Shown: in pieces, positions 16,596 through 25,283 of the stretch | Layout of the letters: every line of letters begins with the position of its first letter | How positions within the stretch are numbered: the first letter of the stretch is position 1 | NCBI RefSeq assembly: GCF_044547355.1 | Contig: NZ_JBIUAG010000045.1 | Span: 1 to 64,000, forward strand | Reading direction: 5' to 3' | Length of the DNA: 64,000 nucleotides | Source of the DNA: Kutzneria sp044547355 | GTDB taxonomy: Bacteria > Actinomycetota > Actinomycetes > Mycobacteriales > Pseudonocardiaceae | Made by a program: the position numbers and the translations under genes | Notes under the pieces: model-generated | The model's input: only the letters and a program-made list of their open reading frames with translations | The model's database searches: none | What the model was told of the DNA's origin: nothing

Positions 16596-17624
16596 TCAGC
16601 CGCGGGGGAGCACCTCGGGCAGCACGGTGGTGAGCTGCCGCCAGTCGGTGCCGACGACGCTGGCCCCCTTGCCGGCCATCAGGGCGACCCGGTCCTGGGC
16701 CTGCTGCACGGTCGGGTTGACGTCGTCGATGGCCGGCTTGACGTTCTCGGCGTCGGTCATGATCAGGTAGTAGTGGTTGGCGACGTAGAACGAGGTGTCG
16801 ATGCCGCCGTCGATGTAGGCGCTGGCGTCGCCGTCGAAGACGACGAACCAGGGCCGCAGGGTGGTGTCGGCGTAGCGGGTGCGCGGGTCGCCGGCGGCGG
16901 CGTTGTGCACGGCCGGGAAGATCTGCGCCTGGGCCAGGTTGCCGCTGGCGGCCAGCCCCTTGAGGTACTGCGCGTACTCGACGTCGGTCCACAGGTGGTC
17001 GGTCGGGTTCTGCTCCTCGACCGTGCCCGGGATGATCTCCACCAGCACCTTGCCGGTCATCGCGGCCCGGGTCGGCCAGTTGTTGGCCTTGGCGGCGTCG
17101 TCGAGCGTCGGGTACGAGCCGAGCAGGTCGACGGGCCGGAACACCCGGCTGCCCAGGCTGGTCTGCACGTAGCTGTCGAGGCTGGCCGGGCCCATGCCGA
17201 TGGTCTGGTCGAAGCCGGCCTTGAGCTCGATCTTCACGGTCAGCGGCCCGGCGGTCGGGTGCTGGCCCAGCCACACGTTGATGTCGTCCAGGCAGTCGTT
17301 GAGGTTCTGGTTGCGCGTGCCGGTGTATAGGTTCGCCGTGGGCGTCTTGGCCTGCACGCAGTTGTTGTCGCTGCCGATCGGGTTGCTGTGGCTGACGTTC
17401 CACTTGTGCGTGAAGACGTTGAACCAGGCGTCCAGCTCGACCAGGTTGGCCCCGGCGTCCAGCGACTGGGCCAGGTACTGGTAGGCGGCCGTGTCATAGG
17501 TGTTGTGGATGCCCACGGTGGTGGCCTCGGACAGCCGCAGCGATCCCGTGCCGTCGGCCGTCGCGGTCCCGGCGGTCAGTCCCAGCAGCGCCAGCACCGC
17601 CACCGCCACCTTGCTCACCCGCAT
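16596..17624 (-). CDS. Secreted Ca2+-dependent PI-PLC-like phosphodiesterase
   Basis: 342 aa from ATG 17624 with AGGAG 6 nt upstream. Signal peptide MRVSKVAVAVLALLGLTAGT with cleavage near TATA/DGTG. The mature part has a PLC-type TIM-barrel start: VGIHNTYDTAAYQYLAQSLD with the first catalytic His, then LVELDAWF and VSHSNP with the second His. NCVQAKTP and TVKIELKAGF follow. This matches the bacterial Ca2+-dependent phosphoinositide phospholipase C-like family. Substrate specificity cannot be read from the sequence. It is monocistronic. Confidence 0.8.
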   Translation of the reverse strand: MRVSKVAVAVLALLGLTAGTATADGTGSLRLSEATTVGIHNTYDTAAYQYLAQSLDAGANLVELDAWFNVFTHKWNVSHSNPIGSDNNCVQAKTPTANLYTGTRNQNLNDCLDDINVWLGQHPTAGPLTVKIELKAGFDQTIGMGPASLDSYVQTSLGSRVFRPVDLLGSYPTLDDAAKANNWPTRAAMTGKVLVEIIPGTVEEQNPTDHLWTDVEYAQYLKGLAASGNLAQAQIFPAVHNAAAGDPRTRYADTTLRPWFVVFDGDASAYIDGGIDTSFYVANHYYLIMTDAENVKPAIDDVNPTVQQAQDRVALMAGKGASVVGTDWRQLTTVLPEVLPRG

Positions 17625-17912
17625 AGCGATCTCCTCAGTCCTCATGTGATCACCGGGGTGTGGCGGCACCCGGCATGGACCCTACGGGCGGGTAGGCACG
17701 CGGCGACAGTCTCCACCGATAACCGCAGTGTCACGGTAGCCAGATGGATGAACGCCGTTAACCACGCGGCCTCCTCGGCTGTCCCTGATGCCGTTTGCGG
17801 TGCATTTGCCCAGGTCGGGGCGGCATGTGAGCGGGGCCGCATCCCGAGTTGGTTGCACTCCCGATAGTAGGAAGGCAAAGTATTTGGAGAGGCCACCCCT
17901 GAGGAGTCGACC

Positions 17913-20900
17913 GTGAGCGAGCTTGCGAGCGAACCATTCAACGCAGAGCGTCCGCGAGCGCGGACGGCGAGCGCCAGCGAGACGCCCGCAGCGAACGGAA
18001 GCGTTGCTCTCCACACGCCGAGCAACCCGGTCCGGTTCATCACCGCCGCCAGCCTGTTCGACGGGCACGACGCCGCGATCAACATCATGCGGCGCATCCT
18101 GCAGTCGCAGGGGGCCGAGGTGATCCACCTGGGCCACAACCGGTCCGTGGACGAGGTCGTCACGGCCGCGATCCAGGAGGACGCCCAGGGCGTGGCCATC
18201 AGCGCCTACCAGGGCGGCCACGTGGAGTACTTCACCTATCTGGTGCAGCTGCTCAACGAGCGCGGCGCGGGGCACGTCAAGGTCTACGGCGGCGGGGGCG
18301 GCGTGATCGTGCCGCGTGAGATCGAGCTGCTGCACTCCCGGGGCGTGGCGCGGATCTTCTCCCCGGCCGACGGCCAGCACATGGGCCTGGCCCAGATGAT
18401 CAACACCATGGTCGAGGCCTGCGACTACGACCTGTCCACGCAGGTGCCGAGCAGCTGGGACGGCCTGTTCACGGGCGCGCAGGACGTGCTGTCCCGGGCC
18501 ATCACGGTGATCGAGGCCGGCAACCTGCCCGCGGAGTTGCGGTCGGCCATGACCGACGCGGTCGGCGACCGGCACGTGCCGGTCCTGGGCATCACCGGCA
18601 CCGGCGGCTCCGGCAAGTCCTCGCTGACCGACGAGCTGGTCCGCCGATTCCGCATGGACCAGCAGGACAAACTGCACATCGCGGTGCTGGCCGTTGACCC
18701 GACCCGCCGCCGCGGCGGCGGCGCGCTGCTGGGCGACCGGATCCGGATGAACTGCCTCGACCGCGAGCGGGTGTTCTTCCGGTCCATGGCCACCCGCCGG
18801 GCCGGGGCCGAGGTGCCCGACGGCCTGGCCGACGCCATCCTGGCCTGCAAGGCCGCCGGCGCGGACCTGATCGTCGTGGAGACGCCCGGCATCGGCCAGG
18901 GCGACGCCGCGATCGTGCCCTTCGTCGACCACTCGCTGTACGTGATGACGCCGGAGTTCGGCGCCGCGTCGCAGCTGGAGAAGATCGACATGCTGGACTT
19001 CGCCGACGCGGTGGCGATCAACAAGTTCGAGCGCCGCGGCGCCGAGGACGCCCGCCGGGACGTGGCCCGCCAGCTGGTGCGCAACCGCGAGGCCTTCGGC
19101 GCCACCTGGCAGGACATGCCGGTCTACGGCACCAGCGCCGCCACCTTCAACGACGACGGCGTCACCGCGCTGTACCAGCACCTGGTCACCTCGCTCGGGT
19201 TCGAGCACGGTGTTCTGCCGGTGGTGGAAGGCAAGACGTCCACCTCGGCGTCGACCATCGTGCCGGCCGCGCGGGCCCGCTACCTCTCCGACATCGCCGA
19301 CACCGTTCGCGCGTACCACAAGCGGACCGACGAGCAGGTCGAGGCCGTCCGCAAGCACGCGCATCTGGTGGCCGCGCAGAAGGCCCTGGACGCCGCTGAC
19401 AAGTCCACTTCGGACATCGCCGAGCTGGTCGACGCCAGCGAGCGCGAGGTGGACCGGGACAGCGCCGACCTGCTGGCCGACTGGCCACGCACGGTCGAGC
19501 AGTACTCCGGCGACGAGCTGGTGTTCACCGTACGGGACAAGGAGATCCGCACCGCGCTGACCCGGGAGACCCTGTCCGGCAACAAGGTCCGCCGGGTCAG
19601 CCTGCCCCGGTTCGACGACGAGGGCACCCTGCTGCGCTGGCTGCGCAACGAGAACCTGCCCGGCCGGTTCCCTTACACCGCCGGTGTTTTCCCGTTCAAG
19701 CGGGACGGCGAGGACCCGGCCCGCATGTTCGCCGGCGAGGGCGACGCGTTCCGCACCAACAAGCGGTTCAAGCTGCTGTCCGAGGGCTCGGCCGCGACCC
19801 GGCTGTCCACCGCGTTCGACTCGGTGACGCTGTACGGGCGCGACCCCGACACCCCGCCGGACGTCTACGGCAAGATCGGCACCTCCGGCGTCTCGATCGC
19901 GTCGCTGGAGGACATGAAGGCCCTCTACGCCGGCTTCGACCTCACCTCCCCGACCACCTCGGTGTCGATGACGATCAACGGCCCGGCGCCGACGATCCTG
20001 GCCTACTTCCTCAACACCGCCATCGACCAGCGCGTCGACGCCTTCCGTGCCGAGCACGGGCGGGAGCCCTCGCCCGCCGAGCACGACGAGCTGCGGGCGT
20101 GGGCGCTGGCCAACGTGCGGGGCACCGTGCAGGCCGACATCCTCAAGGAGGACCAGGGCCAGAACACCTGCATCTTCTCCACCGAGTTCAGCCTGCGCAT
20201 GATGGCCGACATCCAGGAATGGTTCATCGCCAACAGGGTGCGCAACTTCTACTCGGTGTCGATCTCCGGCTACCACATCGCCGAGGCCGGGGCCAACCCG
20301 ATCAGCCAGCTGGCCTTCACCCTGGCCAACGGCTTCACCTACGTGGAGTCCTACCTGGCCCGGGGCATGGACATCGACGACTTCGCGGCCAACCTGTCGT
20401 TCTTCTTCTCCAACGGCATGGACGCCGAGTACAGCGTCATCGGCCGGGTCGCCCGGCGGATCTGGGCCGTGGCCATGCGGGACCGCTACGGCGCCAACGA
20501 CCGTTCGCAGAAGTTCAAGTACCACGTGCAGACCTCGGGTCGTTCGCTGCACGCGCAGGAGATGAACTTCAACGACATCCGCACCACCCTCCAGGCCCTG
20601 TGCGCCTTGTATGACAACTGCAACAGCCTGCACACCAACGCCTACGACGAGGCCGTCACCACTCCCACCGAGAGCTCCGTGCGCCGGGCCATGGCCATCC
20701 AGCTCATCATCAACAAGGAGTGGGGCCTGTCGATGAACGAGAACCCGTTGCAGGGCTCGTTTGTCATCGACGAGCTGACCGACCTGGTCGAGGAGGCCGT
20801 GCTGGCCGAGTTCGACCGCATCTCCGAGCGCGGCGGCGTGCTCGGCGCCATGGAGACCGGCTACCAGCGGGGCCGCATCCAGGACGAGTCGATGCTGTAC

Positions 20901-21218
20901 GAGCAGCGCAAGCACAACGGCTCGCTGCCCCTGATCGGCGTCAACACCTTCCTTGCCCCGCAAGCCGACGAGGGCCCGGTGGAGATCGAGCTGGCCCGCG
21001 CCACCGAGCAGGAGAAGGAGTCCCAGGTCTCGCGCACCCTCGACTTCCAGCAGCGCCACCGCTCCGACGCCGCCGACGCCCTGGCCCGCCTGCGCTCCGC
21101 CGCCACCACCGGCGAGAACGTCTTCGCGGTCCTCATGGACGCCGCCCGGGTCTGCACCCTCGGCCAGATCACCGAGGCCTTCTTCGAGGTCGGCGGCCAG
21201 TACCGCCGCAACATCTGA
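17913..21218 (+). CDS. icmF: Fused isobutyryl-CoA mutase (IcmF) with repeat-derived N-terminus
   Basis: 1101 aa. Catalyses adenosylcobalamin-dependent interconversion of isobutyryl- and n-butyryl-CoA and carries its own G-protein chaperone. Order: B12-binding domain (about 40-170, LFDGHDAAINIMRRI with the cobalt-ligating His52); MeaI-type GTPase (about 200-400, P-loop GITGTGGSGKSSL, NKFERRG); linker; mutase TIM barrel (about 560-1080, SEGSAATRLSTAFDSVTLYG). GTG 17913 has GAGGAG 6 nt upstream. The first about 30 residues (MSELASEPFNAERPRART) come from a dispersed repeat and are absent from ordinary IcmF. The gene ends at a palindromic repeat convergent with the SDR. Confidence 0.93.
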   Translation: MSELASEPFNAERPRARTASASETPAANGSVALHTPSNPVRFITAASLFDGHDAAINIMRRILQSQGAEVIHLGHNRSVDEVVTAAIQEDAQGVAISAYQGGHVEYFTYLVQLLNERGAGHVKVYGGGGGVIVPREIELLHSRGVARIFSPADGQHMGLAQMINTMVEACDYDLSTQVPSSWDGLFTGAQDVLSRAITVIEAGNLPAELRSAMTDAVGDRHVPVLGITGTGGSGKSSLTDELVRRFRMDQQDKLHIAVLAVDPTRRRGGGALLGDRIRMNCLDRERVFFRSMATRRAGAEVPDGLADAILACKAAGADLIVVETPGIGQGDAAIVPFVDHSLYVMTPEFGAASQLEKIDMLDFADAVAINKFERRGAEDARRDVARQLVRNREAFGATWQDMPVYGTSAATFNDDGVTALYQHLVTSLGFEHGVLPVVEGKTSTSASTIVPAARARYLSDIADTVRAYHKRTDEQVEAVRKHAHLVAAQKALDAADKSTSDIAELVDASEREVDRDSADLLADWPRTVEQYSGDELVFTVRDKEIRTALTRETLSGNKVRRVSLPRFDDEGTLLRWLRNENLPGRFPYTAGVFPFKRDGEDPARMFAGEGDAFRTNKRFKLLSEGSAATRLSTAFDSVTLYGRDPDTPPDVYGKIGTSGVSIASLEDMKALYAGFDLTSPTTSVSMTINGPAPTILAYFLNTAIDQRVDAFRAEHGREPSPAEHDELRAWALANVRGTVQADILKEDQGQNTCIFSTEFSLRMMADIQEWFIANRVRNFYSVSISGYHIAEAGANPISQLAFTLANGFTYVESYLARGMDIDDFAANLSFFFSNGMDAEYSVIGRVARRIWAVAMRDRYGANDRSQKFKYHVQTSGRSLHAQEMNFNDIRTTLQALCALYDNCNSLHTNAYDEAVTTPTESSVRRAMAIQLIINKEWGLSMNENPLQGSFVIDELTDLVEEAVLAEFDRISERGGVLGAMETGYQRGRIQDESMLYEQRKHNGSLPLIGVNTFLAPQADEGPVEIELARATEQEKESQVSRTLDFQQRHRSDAADALARLRSAATTGENVFAVLMDAARVCTLGQITEAFFEVGGQYRRNI
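17914..17981 (+). repeat. Start-codon-associated 68-bp repeat, copy 2
   Basis: Matches 4925-4992 at about 62 of 68 positions, including the hairpin GTCCGCG-AG-CGCGGAC. It begins at the second base of the icmF GTG codon and so supplies the first 23 codons of that gene. Confidence 0.85.
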
Positions 21219-21226
21219 GTTTGGGT

Positions 21227-21258
21227 CACATGCGCTTGCGTCACGGCAAGCGCGTGTG
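21227..21258. terminator. CCACATGCGCTTCC-family palindrome, diverged copy
   Basis: A 12-bp stem, CACATGCGCTTG (21227-21238) with 21247-21258, one G/T wobble and an 8-nt loop, between the convergent stops of icmF and the SDR gene. Confidence 0.6.
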
Positions 21259-21273
21259 GCACCAAGGGCCGGC

Positions 21274-21954
21274 TCAGAGCGGCTGGGAGAGGGCGGCCTT
21301 GAGCTGACGGGCGCGTTCGTCGACCAGGACCTCGACCTGGTTGTCCCGCAACGCCTTCAGTGTGGCTTCGGCCACCTCGGCGGCGGACACCTTGGGGCCG
21401 TCGGCCCAGGCGGCGCCGTCGGTGTCGACGAAGCCGACGTGCACGCCGACGACGAGGGTTCCCTGTTCCCGCAAGCCATCCCGCAGCGCCTGGGTGAGCG
21501 ACCACTGGGCGGCCTTGGACGCGGAGTAGCCGGGCGTCAGCGCCGAGCCGCGCCACGAGGCCACGGACAGCATGGTGACCAGCGCGCCGCCGCCGTTGCG
21601 GGCCAGGACCGGGGCGAAGGCCCGGGAGACCGCCCAGGTGCCGAAGAAGTTGGCCTCCATGACCTGCCGCGCCACGTCGAGGTCGCCGGCCAGCAGGTTG
21701 CCCCGGTCACCCAGAATCCCGGCGTTGTTGACGACGATGTCCACGTCGCCGGCCGCCGCCGCGGCGACGGCGATGTGGTCGGGATTGGTGACGTCCAGCT
21801 GTAGCGGCACCAGATCCGGGTCCGTGACCGTCGCCGGATCCCGCACCCCGGCGTACACCTTGGCCGCCCCCTGCTCCAGCAGCGCCCGCGCGAACGCCCG
21901 CCCGATGCCCCGGCTCGCGCCCGTGACCAGCGCGACTGCTCCCTTGATGTCCAT
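21274..21954 (-). CDS. SDR-family oxidoreductase
   Basis: 226 aa from ATG 21954 (MDIKGAVALVTG). Classical short-chain dehydrogenase: nucleotide-binding VTGASRGIGRAF, structural VNNAGILG, active-site YSASKAAQ (YxxxK) with the upstream Ser in LSVASWRGS. The substrate is unknown. It is convergent with icmF. Its 5' side opens on the atypical accessory stretch that starts near 22000, so it is probably the last core gene before the island. Confidence 0.88.
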   Translation of the reverse strand: MDIKGAVALVTGASRGIGRAFARALLEQGAAKVYAGVRDPATVTDPDLVPLQLDVTNPDHIAVAAAAAGDVDIVVNNAGILGDRGNLLAGDLDVARQVMEANFFGTWAVSRAFAPVLARNGGGALVTMLSVASWRGSALTPGYSASKAAQWSLTQALRDGLREQGTLVVGVHVGFVDTDGAAWADGPKVSAAEVAEATLKALRDNQVEVLVDERARQLKAALSQPL

Positions 21955-22006
21955 GGCCGTCACAGTACCCACCTGGATACAATTTTGCTACCCAGGCGCA
22001 CCCCCT

Positions 22007-22056
22007 CCGCCGACGCCCTGGCCAGGCTGCTCTAGCCCCGGTCAGGCCGTCGGCGG
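22007..22056 (+). promoter_or_regulatory. 18-bp imperfect inverted repeat ahead of a ribosome-binding site
   Basis: Arms 22007-22024 (CCGCCGACGCCCTGGCCA) and 22039-22056 pair at 15 of 18 positions. The 3' arm ends 1 nt before GGAGG (22058-22062) of the small ORF at 22070. It could be an attenuator or operator for the pair of accessory genes. Confidence 0.45.
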
Positions 22057-22069
22057 CGGAGGTTGCTGT

Positions 22070-22150
22070 GTGTCACTATGTGGGTGCCGAAAAAACGACA
22101 AAGGTTGGGCGGCGTTCGTGGCGGCCATGGCGGACGAGGAGAATAGGTAG
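22070..22150 (+). CDS. 26-aa ORF coupled to the accessory hypothetical gene
   Basis: GTG 22070 with a strong GGAGG 7 nt upstream. The product reads VSLCGCRKNDKGWAAFVAAM, then ADEENR. The stop TAG shares its last base with GTG 22150 of the next gene, so the two are translationally coupled. The GWAAFVAAM motif is loosely like the C-terminus of small DUF397-type proteins, but that resemblance is weak. It is probably either a leader peptide or a small partner of the 137-aa protein. Confidence 0.45.
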   Translation: MSLCGCRKNDKGWAAFVAAMADEENR

Positions 22151-22563
22151 TGTCGACCGAAGCCGGTAATATTCCAGTGCTTAGTATAGGTATTGTCGTT
22201 GACGGCACGGCCTCGGGAAATGCTTGGGACAAGGCTGCAATAGCTCTAACGGGTAAGGTTCGTGAAGTTTTGGGTGATGACGAGTCGCCTTTGAGGCTGA
22301 ATGTGGTTTTTCATATAGCGGGCGACTGGGTTGCGCCTAAATTTGTGGGTGTGCGAACGGGAAGTTACTCTAGCGACGAAGCGCTCTTGGTGGTACAGGC
22401 TGCCGTACCGAAAGAGGTGAGCGCGGATCTGAACCGTGACCTTTTCAAACTGCTCGAGATGTCGGTTGACCGTGCAGAATCGTACGCAAAGAGGAAGAAG
22501 ATTTCAGGCTCCCTCCCTGGGTTGCGAAACGTAGTCGACCGTTTGCGCGGGGAATGGATGTAG
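22150..22563 (+). CDS. Accessory hypothetical protein, low GC
   Basis: 137 aa. Codon use is clearly unlike the surroundings (A/T in many third positions: ATAGGTATTGTC, TTAGTATAG), a sign of recent transfer. The sequence has a beta-rich first half (PVLSIGIVVDGTASGNAW, LRLNVVFHIAGDW) with a VGVRTGSYSSDEALLVVQ segment, and a helical, basic C-terminus (VDRAESYAKRKKIS). No signal peptide or known motif is seen. It is coupled to the 26-aa ORF upstream and is followed by a transposase remnant. Confidence 0.6.
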   Translation: MSTEAGNIPVLSIGIVVDGTASGNAWDKAAIALTGKVREVLGDDESPLRLNVVFHIAGDWVAPKFVGVRTGSYSSDEALLVVQAAVPKEVSADLNRDLFKLLEMSVDRAESYAKRKKISGSLPGLRNVVDRLRGEWM

Positions 22564-22657
22564 CTGACCGATTATGCGCGTGGAAGGTGGACTGCTAACC
22601 GTAGTACCGCGCCAAAAGTCGATGCGCAGGCTGTGACCAGGTGTTTTGGCAGTCAGG

Positions 22658-23487
22658 TCAGGCGGTACGCCGGTACTCGTTGATCACGCCGCCGAGGACC
22701 TTCCGGCGCGTGATCGGAGCTTCCAGGGGGATGACGACCGCCGGATCATGGTTCGGTGGCCGCTGATCGAGGCTCTGATGTGGTCGGTGGTCGTTGAAGT
22801 GCCGCGCGTACTCGCCCAGGATGGCGACGGCGTGGCGCTCGTTGTAGATCAGCATCCGATCGGTGCACTCCGCTCGGACGCTGCGTACGAACCTCTCGGC
22901 GTAGCAGTTCGCTTGAGGTGTCCGTGGCGGGATCTTGACGGGCTCGATCCCTTCACCGACGAATACAGCGTCGAATCCTGTAGTGAACTTCGTGTCTCGG
23001 TCGCGGATGAGAAACCGGAACGAGGCGACCCGCTCGCCCAGCCCCTCCAGCAGGTTGCGCGCCTGCTGGGTGACCCATGATGCGGTCGGATTGGCCGTGA
23101 CACCGAGGATATGCACTCTGGGGGTTCGGACCTCCAGCACGAACAGGACGTAGAGCCTGCGTAACCCGGTGGTGTCGATGTGGAAGAAGTCGCAGGCCAG
23201 CAAGCCCGAGGCTTGATTGCGCAGGAATGCCCGCCACGTCGTGTCCACGCCTCGTGGTGGCGGGCCTGTTCGGTCACGGGTCAGGATCCGACGGACTGCC
23301 ACGGCGCCAACCTGATGACCAAGTCGAGCCAGTTCCCCAGGATCCGCCGGTGCCCGCAGGTCGGATTCTCGCGCGCCAGACGCGTCACCAGCTCACGGAT
23401 CTCCTCGGCGATCGGCGGGCGACCTGTCCGGTGCGGAAACGTCCACTTCTTGCGAACCAGGCGGCGGTGCCAGGCTCGTCGTTGAGG
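22658..23487 (-). pseudogene. Frameshifted integrase-type transposase (rve/DDE) remnant
   Basis: The C-terminal part (22658-23302) reads as an rve integrase core: DFFHIDTTGL with the first Asp, IRDRDTKFT with the second, and PQANCYAERFVRSVRAE with the Glu. The N-terminal part is in another frame (WHRRLVRKKWTFPHRTGRPP, then IAEEIRELVTRLAREN). The two join at a run of four C on the plus strand (23335-23338), where restoring one base gives GELARLGHQVGAVAVRRIL. The 5' end is also cut: an in-frame stop lies at 23488-23490 and no start is present. So it is a dead element. No flanking inverted repeats were found by eye. Confidence 0.8.
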
Positions 23488-23742
23488 TCATCGCGCCACT
23501 GGACCAGTGGTCCCGGAAATAGGCCCGCCGCTAAGCGGGGGCGTCACACCGGGAGCTCCTGGAGCTGGGTTGGGGGATCCAGATGGCAAAACCCACGTTG
23601 ACGGCGTAGTGCCGATCTTGCTTCTGCCGGCGATCACATACGTGTCGGCTGTACACCTCGGCGGTTCGTCTCGGCTTCCTCAACGTCGTTGACGGTGATC
23701 TTTCCTCGCGTTGGTTCCTCCGTGGACGTCATGTCGAAACCC

Positions 23743-24516
23743 TCAGGTGAGGATGAGTCGACCGAGGCGTCGAATCGCGATGCGGAGGCCGATGACGCCG
23801 ATGATCGCGAGGAACAGGACGTCGACGACGGACAGGGCGACACCTGGTGCGCCGGTGTTCAGGCCGCGGAGCAGGTCGGTGCCGCGGGTGAGCGGGCTGA
23901 GCTCGGTCAGCCAGCGGATCGCGGTGGGGTACCGGTCGACGGGCAGGAATGTGCCCGAGAAGAGGAAGATCACCGTCTGGACGAGGTAGACGTTCTCGAT
24001 GTCCTGCCAACTTCGCAGGAAGGTGGTGACCGCACAGCCGATGGCGGCGAAACAGAAGGTGATCAACAACGCGGCGGGCAACATCGACAGGGCCCAGGGC
24101 AGGGGTGTCAGACCGAATGCGGTGGTGATGACCAGCATGGCTGCCGTGTAGATGCATCCGCGGACCATCGCCCACGACACCTCGCCGACCGCGATGTCAC
24201 GCGGGCTCAGCGAGGTGGTGAGCATCGTGTCGTAGATGCGCTCGTAGCGGAGTTTGTGCAACACCGAGAACGTCGTGTCGTAGATCGCCCCGTTCATCGC
24301 CGCGGTCGCGACCAGCGCCGGCGCAACGAAGACGGCGTACGGCAGGGCCTGGTTGCCGACCTGAACCGAGCCGACCAATCCGCCGATGCCGTAACCGATG
24401 CTGAGCAGGTACAGAAACGGCTCGACCAAGCCGGCGACCAACACCGGCCAGACATGGCGGTATACCAGCGCATTGCGTTCGACGAGCCGCAACCAGCGCG
24501 TGCTGAGGAGCATCAT
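23743..24516 (-). CDS. ABC-2 type exporter permease
   Basis: 257 aa with about six hydrophobic helices. NodJ/DrrB-like features include WPVLVAGLVEPFLYLLSIGY at the N-terminus, RYERIYDTMLTTSLSPRDI in the first cytosolic loop, and LFSGTFLPVDRYP before the last helices. It is the last gene of the minus-strand operon and overlaps the preceding permease by 4 nt. Together with that permease and the ATPase it forms an exporter, probably for the peptide product or self-resistance. From 23488 to 23742 no gene is seen; it contains a short hairpin (CCCGC-CGCTAA-GCGGG). Confidence 0.88.
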   Translation of the reverse strand: MMLLSTRWLRLVERNALVYRHVWPVLVAGLVEPFLYLLSIGYGIGGLVGSVQVGNQALPYAVFVAPALVATAAMNGAIYDTTFSVLHKLRYERIYDTMLTTSLSPRDIAVGEVSWAMVRGCIYTAAMLVITTAFGLTPLPWALSMLPAALLITFCFAAIGCAVTTFLRSWQDIENVYLVQTVIFLFSGTFLPVDRYPTAIRWLTELSPLTRGTDLLRGLNTGAPGVALSVVDVLFLAIIGVIGLRIAIRRLGRLILT

Positions 24517-25283
24517 GGCACCAACCGCCTTTGGAAGGCGTGCCTCGCCAGAAGAAACCCGCCGACCAGATAGGCGACCAGCACGGCGAGGTGCCCGAGG
24601 CTCGGAATGAGCATCGACGTGCCGGCGGCCAGTTCCCTGGCGAGCATGACGCCATGGGGGAGCGGTGTCAGGTCGAAAACCACGCGTACGAACGACGGCA
24701 ACCGATCGAACGGAAAGAACACACCGCCGAACAGCAACAGCGGCACGATCACGACCCGCGACACGACGTCATAGGTGTATCCGTTGGGAGACAGCGCGGC
24801 GATGGTCGCGAACACAGCGGCAACGGACAGTCCGGTCAGGACGGCGACCGGCAGAGTGAGCACACTCCACCAAGACGACGTCGCGCCGAGCGCGGCCATG
24901 GCGGCGAGGAACACGGATGAGGTCGCGGTCAGGCGCAGGCCGATCCAGAGGAGTTCGCCGAGCAACACATCGGGGACCCGCAACGGTGAATGCAGCATGG
25001 ACTCGTACACGGGGTCCCATCGGATGCGCCCGAGGATCGGCCCGAAGCCCGCGAGCGCGCCGGTCTGCATCGCGACACCGACCATCAGCCCCGGCGCCAG
25101 GAAATTCAAGTAGGACAAGCCGTCCACCCCGCCCCGCTGATCGATCAGTTGACCGACACCGGCGCCGAGGGCGATCAGGAACAACAGCGGGCCGACCACG
25201 GAACTCAGGTAGGAGCGCCAGATATGCCGAAATGTGTGAAGGTTGTGCTGGACGACGCGGATGGCGGGCAGTGTCACGGTCAC
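24513..25283 (-). CDS. ABC-2 type exporter permease
   Basis: 256 aa from GTG 25283, which overlaps the ATPase stop by 4 nt; the upstream open frame is basic and not conserved. Six predicted helices with the DrrB/NodJ-type pattern (WRSYLSSVVGPLLFLIALGA, RIRWDPVYESMLHSPLRVPD, LLLFGGVFFPFDRLP). It has the same topology as the next gene but clearly different sequence, so the two permeases probably form a heterodimer around one ATPase dimer. Confidence 0.88.
   Translation of the reverse strand: MTVTLPAIRVVQHNLHTFRHIWRSYLSSVVGPLLFLIALGAGVGQLIDQRGGVDGLSYLNFLAPGLMVGVAMQTGALAGFGPILGRIRWDPVYESMLHSPLRVPDVLLGELLWIGLRLTATSSVFLAAMAALGATSSWWSVLTLPVAVLTGLSVAAVFATIAALSPNGYTYDVVSRVVIVPLLLFGGVFFPFDRLPSFVRVVFDLTPLPHGVMLARELAAGTSMLIPSLGHLAVLVAYLVGGFLLARHAFQRRLVP

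Noticed and set aside
17682..21059. 1125-aa open frame antisense to icmF
   Set aside because: It is a GC-bias shadow: icmF has all catalytic motifs in the other frame, and the antisense sequence has no motif or ribosome-binding site.
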